64,000 nt of DNA from Hybos culiciformis (Eukaryota > Arthropoda > Insecta > Diptera > Hybotidae). The stretch lies in assembly GCA_964007475.1 (NCBI GenBank), contig OZ023274.1:4898001-4962000 (forward strand), read 5' to 3'. The notes beneath the pieces are model-generated. The model was not told the DNA's origin. It made no database searches and worked only from the letters and a program-made list of their open reading frames with translations. The position numbers and the translations under genes are program-made. The stretch's first letter is position 1; each line of letters begins with the position of its first letter. Below are positions 13,401 through 24,845 of the stretch, in pieces.

Positions 13401-14709
13401 TTTTTCTAACTTATACAGATAAAATTTACTCAGCTTTATTGAAACGATTTTTTATAAGTATACATTATAATATATGGTTGGCGAATGAATTCAGCAAATG
13501 AACTTGAAAAAATATCAATAAATAAATAGAAAAAAAAAAAAAAATAGCATATAACATAAGATTAAATTTATAACGTTTTTTTTGTTTATGATATTTATAC
13601 ATAATTAAGGTAAATAGCGAATACTAAGCCCAGTGAAATTATAATCTAAATGCTTAGAAATAATATGAGATTTTAATATGTATGTTTAAATTAGCAAAAT
13701 TATTTCTTAATCATTCTTTACTAGATTGAAGTAAAATTTTAAGCTTATTTATTTTAATATTAAATTAACATTTAGGTAATTGAATGGAGTTACTTGTAAA
13801 CTGATGATGACTTGTTCAATATTAACTATTGCTATTTGCTACATTCAATATACTGTCTCAATTGTCTCAATTGAAACGAAAATTCCAAAAAATTAATATT
13901 TAATTTATTATTCAAATTACTTCTATATAATACAAACCACTGAGAACTTTAACTATTTGTCACTCGATTTATCATTATTTTTAAAACTTTCAGTAATCAA
14001 GAGAAACTGATAATTTTTTAGAGGAAAACGTTGATTCGGTCGATGATAACAACTATTCTTACCAAACTTAAAAAATTATGGTCAAATGTTTAATAACCTA
14101 AAAAGTTCAACAACAGTTGTAAAATTTCACATCTACTCTGCACCGGCATTACATTGTAAGGATAAATAATTAATCAAGTACATAATTTTATCTTTGGCAT
14201 TTCCAGAAACAATAAAAAAAAAAAATTAAAAGCATGAAAATCAAAGTTCAATACCATATAAGCTTAGGAGACAAAAAAAAAATAAAAAATTATAATAAAC
14301 AGGTTTAAAAAACTTTTGTGAGCTTAATTTTATTTACACGTTAAATTCAACTACAATGAAATTTTAAATATGCGATGTGTGTTTTTATGCTTAAAATATT
14401 GAGATCAAGCTAAATGAAATTGAGAAAAACTAAGTATTAGTATACATTAAATATCTTTTTTCTTGCTCATTTATATGAAAATAATTATATTTTATACATT
14501 TCTCTTTTTATCTGCTTACTACTTATTTTGTGTCAATTAACTAGGGTCTTGCTCATTTCACTGAACTTCAAACTTAAATATACAATTTAATATTAAACGT
14601 ATATTCTCTACAATCAAAAATAAGCAACAAGTTTTATTTAAAATAGGTATATTTTATTAAAAATATGATAATAATGTATGAATGTATGTATATATATAGC
14701 ATATATAAC

Positions 14710-15269
14710 TTAAGAGCCCTCAATGTGAAAAATTGCAAAAAATTGGTCTTAGTTTGGCTTCGATTGTAGGGTTATTACAATCTATACTAAAGTGATTTTT
14801 TGATATGTTAAGGAGTATATAACTGGCTCCAGGGTAGGTGAGGTGGATTTTTTAAATTTTGAGTTTTTTGGCCCAAATGAGCCTTTAAAAAACTTGAACA
14901 TATTTGCTTCGATTCTGAAGTAAAGGAAAAAGATAATAAAAAATCTCAAACGCAGAAATAAAGCTAAAATACCACTCTCCAGGGCTGGTGACGTGAAATT
15001 TTGAATTTCTTTAATTGCCTAAACAATTTTTAATTAATTTCATTTATTTCTAAGAATTTTTTTATTATTTTCATAAATTACAGTTTCTGCACAGAAATAA
15101 AATTCAAATATAGTTTTGTGATTTTCGTACAATTTTTTTCGAGGTGTTTTTCGTACAATTTTTGTCGCATTTGTCACGGCCGTTTATTTTCTGTAAAATA
15201 AAACAAAAAAAAAACTGCAAAAATAGAAAACAGAAATAGAAAACAGAATTTCACATGGAGGGCTCTTAA
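14710..15269. mobile_element. piggyBac-type MITE, copy 2
   Basis: Same family and same orientation as the copies at 4993 and 16145, with TTAA at both ends and termini GAGCCCTCAATGTGAAA and GAGCCCTCCATGTGAAA. It is slightly longer because the segment with CGTACAATTTTT is duplicated near 15125-15165. Confidence 0.85.
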
Positions 15270-16144
15270 TATATATCTATCTATAATGTGTGTACAGTTT
15301 ACTTTCAAGTCGGCATATATTTTTGTATAGCAAAAAATACTTTTGGGTTAAAAAATTTCGAAATTCAAAATGTTAATACATTAAAGAAAAAATCGAAAAA
15401 AACCTACAATTGTATTTTCTAAGCATAATATCACTTCTTCTTAGTGAGTTCGACAGTTAGTAAAAATATTCGTCTCATTGTTTTCATAATGTGTCTCATT
15501 GTCCAAAATGTGTCAATTTTCTGAAGTTCTCTATATTTCTCTCATTTAGAGGGAACCTTGACACAACTTTTTTTGTCATAACTTGAGAATGATTATTTTC
15601 GAATTTTAATTTTTTCAGAATTTTAACTTTTGAAGGGATATACATACATTTATAATATTTAATTGTTCCCATATATTTAAAATAACAATAAAATTTGCTT
15701 CATTTTCAGTATTGAATCGCATGGTTTTTGACGTAAAATTATTTAAGTAGCTTTACGACAGACTAAAATACTAAAAATAAAACCACGAGATCATAAAAAT
15801 ATTTGAATGGAAAAAAACTTTTAGAAAAAAAAATAATAATAAAATTCTAGCTATCATGCACGTGTAGCTATCACTATAAAAAAAAAATATATAATAAAGC
15901 TCTCCGTCATCATTATCACTATTATATTCACAACAACAACAAAAAATTTTTATTTTTTAAATATTTTTCAAAAATTCGACGTATATTGTATTTCAATTCG
16001 ATCTACGTAAATTAAAATATACTTATTTTGATAAAATAAAAAAAGTAAACAAATAAATATCTCGCATGTATTTTATTTAGTACGAGAGAAGTACATAAAA
16101 TTATCTTCAAAAGTTTTTTTTTAGTTAAACAAAAATAAAAATAC

Positions 16145-16693
16145 TTAAGAGCCCTCAATGTGAAAAATTGCAAAAAATTGGTCTTAGTTTGGCTTCGATT
16201 GTAGGGTTACTACAATCTAGACTGAAGTGATTTTTTGATATGTTAGAGAGTATATAACTGGCTCCAGGGTAGGTGAGGCGGATTTTTTAAATTTTGAGTT
16301 TTTTGGCCCAAATGAGCCTTTAAAAAACTTGAACATATTTGCTTGGATTCTGAAGTAAAGGAAACAGATAATAAAAAATCTCAAACGCAGAAATAAAGCT
16401 AGGATACCACTCTCCAGGGCTGGTGACGTGAAATTTTGAATTTCTTTAATTTCCTAAACAATTTTAAATTAATTTCATTTATTTCTAAGAATTTTTTAAT
16501 TTTTTTGATAAATTACAGTTTCTGCACAGAAATCAAATTCAAATATAGTTTTGTAATTTTCTGGTAGAGTTGTTTTTCGTACAATTTTTGTCGCATTTTT
16601 CACGGCCGTTTATTTTCTGTAAAATAAAACAAAAAAAACTGCAAAAATAGAAAACAGAAATAGAAAACAGAATTTCACATGGAGGGCTCTTAA
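16145..16693. mobile_element. piggyBac-type MITE, copy 3
   Basis: Third copy, starting about 0.9 kb after the end of copy 2, in the same orientation. TTAA flanks both ends and the terminal inverted repeats are again GAGCCCTC-ATGTGAAA. It is very close in sequence to copy 1 through its body, which suggests recent amplification of the family. Confidence 0.85.
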
Positions 16694-17916
16694 ATAAAAA
16701 CTATGAAAAACAAGTGTGTCTTTTTTTTTTTTATTTTTTGTAGGTACCTATTATTTTATAATCGAGTTTTTTTTTAAATAAATCGAGTTCATTTCTTCAT
16801 TTTTTAGCAAAAGAAAATATACTTTTGAATAAAATGATAAAAAAATAAAATTTATATAAAAATAAAATTTTTGTTACAAAGAAAAAAAAGATTGAAAGTT
16901 GATAATAAAAATACAGCAAAAAAAAATTCACGAAGCTTTCTAGTTTGAGAATGTGTATGTATAAAAAGTCTCTTTTGATGTAGCATATAGGTAAGATACT
17001 TAGAAATGTTTTTTGAAAAATATCTGACATAAAATTGCACATCTTATACATACACATAAAAAATTCTCAAAGCTTATACAAATTTTGAAAAAAAAAAAAA
17101 AAAAAACAAGTATTAAAAATTTTCACTTAAGTAATAAAAAAATGGTGAAATGAAAGCTTAACATGTTTATGGGAAAAATAATGTTACTACTTCATACCAA
17201 AAAAAAAAAAATAAATCGCAAGCAATTTATTGTTTTCAAGATCGATTTTTTAAAAGTTAAACTTAGGTATAAAAAAACTCTTCAAGGATGATCTCAGTCA
17301 GTGCTTCTTCTTTTATTTTTCTGTTGATAATATGGTGGCTGAAATAGTTTTAATTCGATAAAGTATAGTACATACTTAGTTAGATAGTTACCAAGGTAAT
17401 AATTTCCAAATGAAAAATAAACGAAAATTGAATAAGTATGTACGTAGCCTGGTTAAGGTATTTTTTAAAAACAGTTTACATTTTTTACATAATACGATAT
17501 TTACGATATTTAAACATAAATTTTAATATTGTACAATGAACTTCAAAATATTCGTATGTGCCGGGAAATAATCGAATAAAATAAAATGTCAAAATGAAAA
17601 ATAAAATATCTGGTGGTTAAATGACCAATCAAATCCTTTAAATATGTAATAGGGTTTAGCTAGCAAGTTTTATGAATAAGATATTAAAAATATCATTAGT
17701 GTTAGATAATTTTTCCAAAAGAATTTAAATAAATACAAAAATAGGAAACAAAATAATAAACTAAAACAATAAGTAAATTCAAGAATCAGGATTATTAAAA
17801 AATATGAAAATATTTAGAGTTGCAAAGAAATAAGTCAACCTTGTACCAAGCTTTAAGGTAAACTGTATTCAAAATTATTATGAAAATAAAATAAAGCAAG
17901 TTTCTAATCTAAATAA

Positions 17917-18102
17917 AAAAAATGGAATGAAGTAATAGAAAAAATTGAGACTGAACTTCCCCTGAACAAAAACGCATTATTACGTGAATTATCAGCATTA
18001 GATAATAAAATGCAATATGATAATTACGATGGTAATAAATTATTGGACATTATTAAAAAAAAATTTATAGCATTACAAGTTCAAGAATATATTTATGAGT
18101 AA
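17917..18102 (+). pseudogene. Orphan coding-like segment, function unknown
   Basis: A plus-strand frame opens after a TAA at 17914-17916 and ends at TAA 18100-18102. It reads like a protein tail, with ETELPLNKNALLRELSALDN, then NYDGNKLLDIIKK and FIALQVQEYIYE. Residue use is more balanced than in random AT-rich frames, and the acidic and leucine pattern suggests a helical region. No ATG start fits, no good polypyrimidine tract precedes it and I recognise no family. It could be a terminal exon, a truncated retrocopy or chance. Confidence 0.3.
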
Positions 18103-18722
18103 TGAATTATAATACTTATGGCATTATTAGTTTTATTATTTTTATTATTTTTATTAGATATTAGATACTAACTAACCCACTAGAAATTATATAGAATTTT
18201 GGGCATTTTTATTAAACATTTAATAACTATTAAAAAAAAATATTTTTCTCATAATTATTGAAATTAAGATTTTCTACAAAATGTATGTATATTTTTAATT
18301 ACTATGAAAGTTTGTTCACCTTGTAGAGCACGTTGTTGTTAACGTCACAAAAATATAATTTATGTATTTTTAATTATAAATAAGTGAAATAAATTGTAAT
18401 TTGTATAATTCTATCCTATACCATTATATTTTTATTTGGGGAAGGCTCATCTAGGACATAAAAATAACAAAAAAAAAAAAAAAAGAAAAATATAACTTAA
18501 GCAATATTTTTCTATCCTTGAATTTTGTTTGTGTGAAAAATAAATAAATTATCACATTCTTGAGAATAAAGAAACAGGTAGGTAATTTAAATGATTAAGA
18601 AGTATATAAGTACACAATGTGTACTTATTAAATATTTTTATGTACAAAAAAAAAATGCTCGTAAACTTTACGATAGAACCATTTATTTAACCACAGTAAA
18701 ATATAGTATACACAGAATAATA

Positions 18723-19015
18723 ATTTCATACAACTTTTTTAAGTACGAAATAACTGATAGGGATTAGCTCCATTCGGCTACATTTCATAGTATTGCATAG
18801 ATTATTTTGTTTCAATTTATGCACATTTTTACAAACACTATCAAATGGAGCTGAACGACAGCTGTTATTTTTCATACTAAAAAATTTGTATGAAATCGCT
18901 CTGTTCATAGATTTTGTTTCAATTTATGAACATTTTGGCAAATACATACTATCAAATGGAGCTGAACGACAGCTGTTATTTTTCATACTAGAAAATTTGT
19001 ATGAAATTATCCCTC
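18723..19015. repeat. Three-unit repeat: two direct copies and one inverted partial copy
   Basis: Two direct copies of about 105 bp lie at about 18795-18897 and 18910-19012, sharing CAAATGGAGCTGAACGACAG followed by CTGTTATTTTTCATACTA. A degenerate inverted copy lies at about 18723-18785. The open frames through it are products of the repeat. Its origin is unknown, possibly a decayed foldback element. Confidence 0.65.
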
Positions 19016-21334
19016 TGTGGTGTATACCTACTAGGATTTCTCTGTAGAAGTAAATAATTTATTTGAATTTATTATTTAGAAAGTTTTCAAATCAAATGTG
19101 ATCATGTGAACATAAAAATTAAGTTACGATGCGATGTGGCAAAATTTTGGATGTAAAAAGAAATCGAAAACAAAATACTTACACACACATATAATTTTAA
19201 TTTAAACTTAATTTTTTTTTTTTTTTTATTATTTATATTTACTTAAAATTTAAATTAAGAATAAAAAGCTTTTTAGCTGAATATTGAGTAAAACAAATTC
19301 TATGTAATTTTTTTTTCTCTAAATAAAATATATATATTTTTATGTGGAATAAAAAATTTACAAAATAACAAAAAAAAAAAAAAATAATATGTAAGTAAGT
19401 ATAAATAAAATTCATTGAATAAAATTTCTATAAAAATATTTTTTGTTCACAGATTTATTAAGAAAAAAAAAAAAAAATTATAAATTTCGTTCACTTGAAG
19501 GAAAAAGATATCAAAGTACTTATTGTTTTACATTTAATTTTTTTGGTGTTAAGAGAAGTTTGTAAAAACCAGCTAAAAACTATACTCCAAGTAAGAATAA
19601 ACGGCCACTTTATTAATCCATTATTTTTAAAAGCGCTACCCAGTTTCATTTGAATGGATTTGAAGACTTGAATTATGAATCTCTTTTCTGAACTAAGACA
19701 TTATAATTTTGTAAAAGTGATTTGACGGCAACAAAAACATTGTAAACATGTTTTCAAAAATTATTTTATAAATAGCACAAGTCTTATCTAAATTTTTAGT
19801 ACATATGTAAAAATATAATTGAGTGAATAAAAATATATTTATGTAAGTAGGTAGGTATTTTTACTTAAAATTTCAGATCTTTTTTTTTTTGTCTGAAAAA
19901 ATAAAACCCAAAATTATCATTAAAATCCACATAGAAATTGATAAGGATTCATTTAGGATTTTTATCAAAACACACACACAGAGCTGTTAATTTTTGCATC
20001 TCTGAATTTGTTGTCCTGCACAAAAAATGTTTCCGATATTTCTGGAGACCCCCTTTTTTTTTTTTTTTTGATTGTGAATCTGTTGAAAAATAAACTAAAC
20101 AAGTAATTTAATATAACTATTATTATTACCTAAGTATACTGAAATATACTTTTTATACATAACAAAGCTTTATTACTTACTATTCGATTTGTAGAATTTC
20201 GAATAAATAAAAATTCAAAATTACTTTCTTTTGTCTCTGTTTTTTTTCCAATTATTTCTTCTATTTGAATTCAATAATAAAACAAAAGTGAAAATAAAAA
20301 TTCTAGTTAAAAAATTGGGTCATTTTTTGTACATAAGAATTTTTCTTTTTGTATTTTGTTGTTTAACCTGTCAACATTTTATTTTTTTTTTTGTCGAACA
20401 ATTTATTTAGAAAAATACTACTAATATTTTAAGCAACTTACCTATATGAAGCGTAAAAACTTTTCTATGTAATGTCAAAATATGTATCTTAAAATAAATA
20501 TTTCTATTTTAAATACTGATATGTATATATTTAATTTTTGAATTTAATTTCAATCAAAAGTTACCAACGAGATATTGTCACTACTATTAATGGAAAACAA
20601 CGTAAAGGGAAATAAATAAAATCAATAGAAATTTACAAAATTTTGTTTAAAAATATTCTAAGTTAAAAAAAAAACAAAATCAAAATCGGAAGTTCAAATA
20701 ACAAAAATTTCAGTTTCAGTTACCTACATACGTATTAAGTGTGTATGAATTAGCATCAACATTATTAATTTTTACTTGATCTAACTTTTTAAAGTCGGTG
20801 TTTACATTTTTTTTTATAACAGGAAACTCTCTAAGTCTTTGAATTTAATTTAAACTCACAAAGATGAATTTATATTATTGGATCTAAGTTAATTTAAAAG
20901 TTAACAAGACGGTTCAGAAATTGGAACGATGATAGTTTAATTATCGTTCTAATTTGAACTTTTTATTAAGGTGAAAAAAATATTTATTTGTTCGAAGTGA
21001 AGGCACGTGCTTAAAATTTATCGAATAACAATTTTAAATCAAAAAAGATTTACTTTTATATGTATGTAAATTTTATACCGAGGGGTCAACCACCAAGGGA
21101 ATACTTGTATTTTGCTTCGGCAATAACGGCAATAAGTTGGCAATACAGGGAATAATTCAATTAATTGCGGCAATAAAGCAATACAGAGGAATTTTTGGCA
21201 ATACAGGGAATTTTAGGCAATAAATTGGCAATAAGAGCAATAAATTGGGAATACGAGTAATAGTTTGGCAATATTTCATCTATAATGTCATAATTATACA
21301 CAATACATTAACATTTTCTAATAAAAAAATTAAC

Positions 21335-21471
21335 AGTGCGTTCCGAAACTGAGAATATTTTAGAAACTGAAAAATTATTTTAATTTCTAGGATTTCTAGT
21401 GTTGGAACGACACGATTTCACAGCTGTTATTTTACATGTTTTCAAATAATTTCAGTTTGGGAACGCATTCT
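21335..21471. mobile_element. Small MITE nested in the 2.1-kb hAT element
   Basis: Inverted ends GTGCGTTCCGAAACTGAGAA at the left and, reverse-complemented, ATGCGTTCCCAAACTGAAAT at the right, about 137 bp in all. It sits wholly within the larger element. The superfamily cannot be told, because no unambiguous target duplication is visible. Confidence 0.55.
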
Positions 21472-21559
21472 TTAAGTATTGCTTTTTATGTAAATATTGC
21501 AAATGTATACTTTTTACAGAAAATATTCTACATACTACAAACAAATAGAAAAGAAACTA

Positions 21560-21607
21560 CCACAACGCTCCTCCTAATCAAACTGCCACAACGCTCCTCC
21601 TAATCAA
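21560..21607. repeat. Short direct repeat
   Basis: The sequence CCACAACGCTCCTCCTAATC occurs twice in close succession inside the hAT-type element. It is GC-richer than its surroundings. Confidence 0.8.
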
Positions 21608-21849
21608 AGATAACTAAGTAGCTTTTGTTCTAATCAAGGAATAAATCACTCTGATATTTGTGGAACAAAAGTTGACATTGCAATATATTTCCATACAAAT
21701 TTCTACCTAAAATATATTTCCAAACAAAACACTGAAAAAAAAATTTTTTTTTCAAATAATTTCTATGAAAAAGTATAATTCTTATCTAACTTATATATTT
21801 TTTATGAAGAAATATATTTCTTATCGAAAAATCAATAACTACCAAAAAT

Positions 21850-22035
21850 ATATTTTTCAAATAATTTGCATTGAAGAAATATATTTTGTTCACAAATAAC
21901 TATGAAGAAATATATTTCTACACAAATAACTAAAGAAATATATTTTCTACACAAATAACTAGGAAGAAATATATTTTCTACACAAATAAAGAAATATATT
22001 TTCTACACAAATAAAGAAATATATTTTCTACACAA
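21850..22035. repeat. Tandem array with unit around GAAATATATTTTCTACACAA
   Basis: About six imperfect units of 25-35 bp, with the core GAAATATATTTTCTACACAA followed by ATAA, are arranged head to tail inside the hAT-type element. The last units are the most regular. Non-autonomous elements often acquire such internal tandem repeats. Confidence 0.75.
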
Positions 22036-24055
22036 AATAACCAATTTGTGAAAGCGAAAGGAGACAAAGAATACTTTTTTTTCATTCAATCAGCCCAAAA
22101 AAAAAAAAATAATAATAATTATAATAAGTATTAATCATAATATTAAAAAAAGTTATTGTAAAGGTAAAGTCTTTAAATATTAAGTAACTAAGTCTATAAA
22201 TATTAAGTAAGTTTTTTTTTATAGGTAGAATTTTTTTTTTTCTTATGCCGTCAAAGTATTATAATTTACTACCCAACATGTATAACAATTTTTTCTGGCA
22301 AAAATTATTTTTCGAAAAAATTAATTGAAAATTATTTTTATAAATGTTCAATAATACTGCAGAACAAAGTTCTTCTTCATGGATGCTCCAGAGACCTCAC
22401 TATAATTTTTGAATCCTCACCCAAAAGTCAGTTAAAAACGATACTTGGTTCGTTTGCATCAGCTCGAATTTTTTATATGGACCAATTGCAATTTTTCATG
22501 CTTTCTGATGTATATATTTGTACATTTGTACTCATAAGTCGGTAACAAGTCATCGAAACACTCGGAAACACCATTTACTTTATACCAATGGAAAGCTGTT
22601 CTAATTACCTCTCCAACGACATCATTGAAACCGCCCAAGCATTTCGAATTTAATGCTCAAATAATGAAAAAAACGCAGTCCGGTCACTTTTTCAAGCATT
22701 GAAGGCATTGTAACTAATATTATAAATTTTTGTTTTACTTCGTTAAATTATAGAAGACAATCTCACTTTCATTTTGACACCTAAACATTGATGATCGGTT
22801 GAAAATTACGAAAGCTGTAGAGAGACATTTATCCAACATAGTCAATTTGAAATCGCAAGGAAAATTTATACTGAAAATCTGCTGAAATACTAAAATTAAG
22901 ATTTCTCGGCTATTTATAAACCGATCTTCAAATTTTTTTTATTGAAATGCATCTACTTGATGAGATCATTCTAATTCTGTTGATAACGAGTTCAAAAATC
23001 ATTCGTAGATGGGGCTACAAGTCACATATGACAATATTTGGGAATATTGGCAATATTTGGGAATATTGGCAATATTGGCAATATATTGGCAATATGGCAA
23101 TAAATACAGTTTATTGCCGAAATTGGGAATACTTGCATTTTTATTTAAGATGTGGTTGACCCCTCGTTTTATACAGAATACAATTTATATTAATTTAAAA
23201 ATATCATCACCCTGATCTATTTTTAAAAATACTACAAAAAAAAAAAACAACCAATTTGCTATTTTTTCCCAAATTAAATTTTATCTTAAAAAGATCCATA
23301 ATTGTAATGATTGTGGAATTTAAAAAAATGGAATCTTCATTTTTTTTTTTTCCTATATATAATTTTTAAGTATAATCCCAATTATTGAAAATAAAAGTGT
23401 GAAAAGTACAATGCACTTCATAAATGAACAATACTTAGATCCCATTTTTCACATATCGATTTTAAATGCATTTGTGCTTAATATATTCTCGGGTTCCTAC
23501 AGTCGATCTTTTCCAATTACTTTTTACCAAATACCAAATACTTTTTTGTATATTGTATACCAATATTAATCGAAATTTATTTTCATCGAAATCCATTAGA
23601 ATTTTAAAATACAATTCTTTTGTATGATAATCATTTCTATCTTGGCCGGCCGGTTAAAGCTTCTAACTGCGTCTTATACCAACTTTCGTTTTTTTCTAAT
23701 TCAAATTTTAAGATTAAAGCTTTTGAAGTAATTCTATAAGCCAAAAAAAATGAAATTTCCCAATCTGTGTACTTAGGTTCAATTTGGTAAATTACTAAGA
23801 TTCCAGCCATTTGGTTCAAAAATTTAAATTTTCACAATTCTATCTACACATACCTACACTTATTATGTTAATACTTTGAAATAATTTCAAGTCAACTTAA
23901 ATATTTATTTAAATTAAAATACGCACAGGGTAGTTGAATATAGTTTTTTGCTTTACGGTCTTAATTTAAAAAAAAATATATATAATACAATAATAATTAT
24001 ATACCTAGATATAATAAATTAAATAAAAAAATTAAATAAATATTTTCATACTCAC

Positions 24056-24845
24056 AAGATGTATTTATTTTCGAAATTTCTTCTATTTCATATTCGAATG
24101 ATGTTAAATCAATTTTTTCAATGGCTGAATTTGAAGCACTACTACTGTCATATTTATTATTTGTAACAAAATAATTATTATTATTTTTAACAATTGTTGC
24201 TGTTGTCGGTGTTGTTGTTGTTATTATTGATTCAGTTTGCTTATTATGATGATTATGATTATTATGATGATGGTTGTTATTATGATGATTATTATTATTT
24301 TGACTACTGCTACTGCTTGCACCGGCAGTCGTAGAATGCTCAATTTTTATTAAAGGTGTTTTAATTGGTAAAACATCACAGTCTTTTTTCTTTGATTTTT
24401 GGTCCCCGCGTTTACGTTGTTTAGTCATTTGTTGCTGCTGATGTTGTTGCTGATAATTTTTTTTATTAATTGTTTTGTTAATTGTTATTATCTCGTTATT
24501 CCGATAATTATTTGTATTTTGTTTTTCAATATTAATTGGATTGAAATATTTTAAATTATTTCCTCGAATTCCATCACCACCACCACCTCTACTACTGGTA
24601 CTTGTTCCTACACTACCACCACCACTATCATCACTTCTTTGACCATTTGTATCAATAGTATCTTCAAAAAAGCAACTGTCATGTGTTGGCTCTTTACGTG
24701 ACATTTTATTGTGATTGTTTTTATTATTATTATTATTATTGTTATTATTATTATTATTATTATTTGTTTCGCCAATAGCTGAAATTGAGTTTTGTAAATA
24801 ATTTTTCGAAATCGGCGGTAAAATTTGTAATTGTTGCCTACTCAT
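24056..24845 (-). CDS. Probable first coding exon of the MSK/JIL-1 kinase (low-complexity N terminus)
   Basis: An open exon of 263 codons starts at an ATG with an in-frame TAA nine bases upstream and ends at a clear donor GTGAGT (24055-24050). It leaves one base over, which fits the two-base start of the kinase exon at 2705 and gives ...EISKINTS-F-LISEEDKVG. No better minus-strand exon was seen between them. The protein holds an Asn run near residue 30, a Gln/His run near 130, an Asn/His run near 185-205, Gly/Ser stretches, a basic KQRKRGDQKSKKK patch and a more complex end, IEKIDLTSFEYEIEEISK. Fly JIL-1 also has a long poorly conserved N-terminal region before kinase 1. The link implies an intron of about 21.3 kb. 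It could instead be exon 1 of another gene, and extra small exons may be missing. Confidence 0.6.

Larger units (their letters stand above)
21079..23166. mobile_element. Non-autonomous hAT-type element, 2.09 kb
   Basis: The termini are CGAGGGGTCAACCAC at the left and its exact complement GTGGTTGACCCCTCG at the right. Both are flanked by the identical 8-bp sequence TTTTATAC (21071-21078 and 23167-23174), the hallmark target duplication of the hAT superfamily. The subterminal zones are packed with GGCAATA and GGGAATA motifs on both sides (about 21115-21275 and 23025-23110), which look like transposase-binding repeats. The interior has no transposase frame that I can read. It contains a nested small MITE and a tandem array. 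Confidence 0.85.
2706..24055 (-). other. Giant presumed intron 1 of the kinase gene, filled with transposons
   Basis: If the 24-kb exon belongs to the kinase, this whole stretch is one intron. It holds the mobile elements listed separately, a trinucleotide microsatellite near 6200, a coding-like fragment near 18 kb and long A/T tracts (for example 3900-4620 and 5870-6620). No complete second gene was recognised in either strand. Confidence 0.5.

Noticed and set aside
16797..17057. An 86-codon Phe/Tyr-rich minus-strand frame resembling membrane segments
   Set aside because: Hydrophobicity follows from AT-rich codons; no start context, domain or homologue was seen.
23637..23819. A 60-codon minus-strand frame containing WYKTQLEALTGRPR
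   Set aside because: It looks somewhat protein-like, but there is no convincing acceptor, it does not join to the kinase exons better than the direct 24056-to-2705 junction, and no family was recognised.
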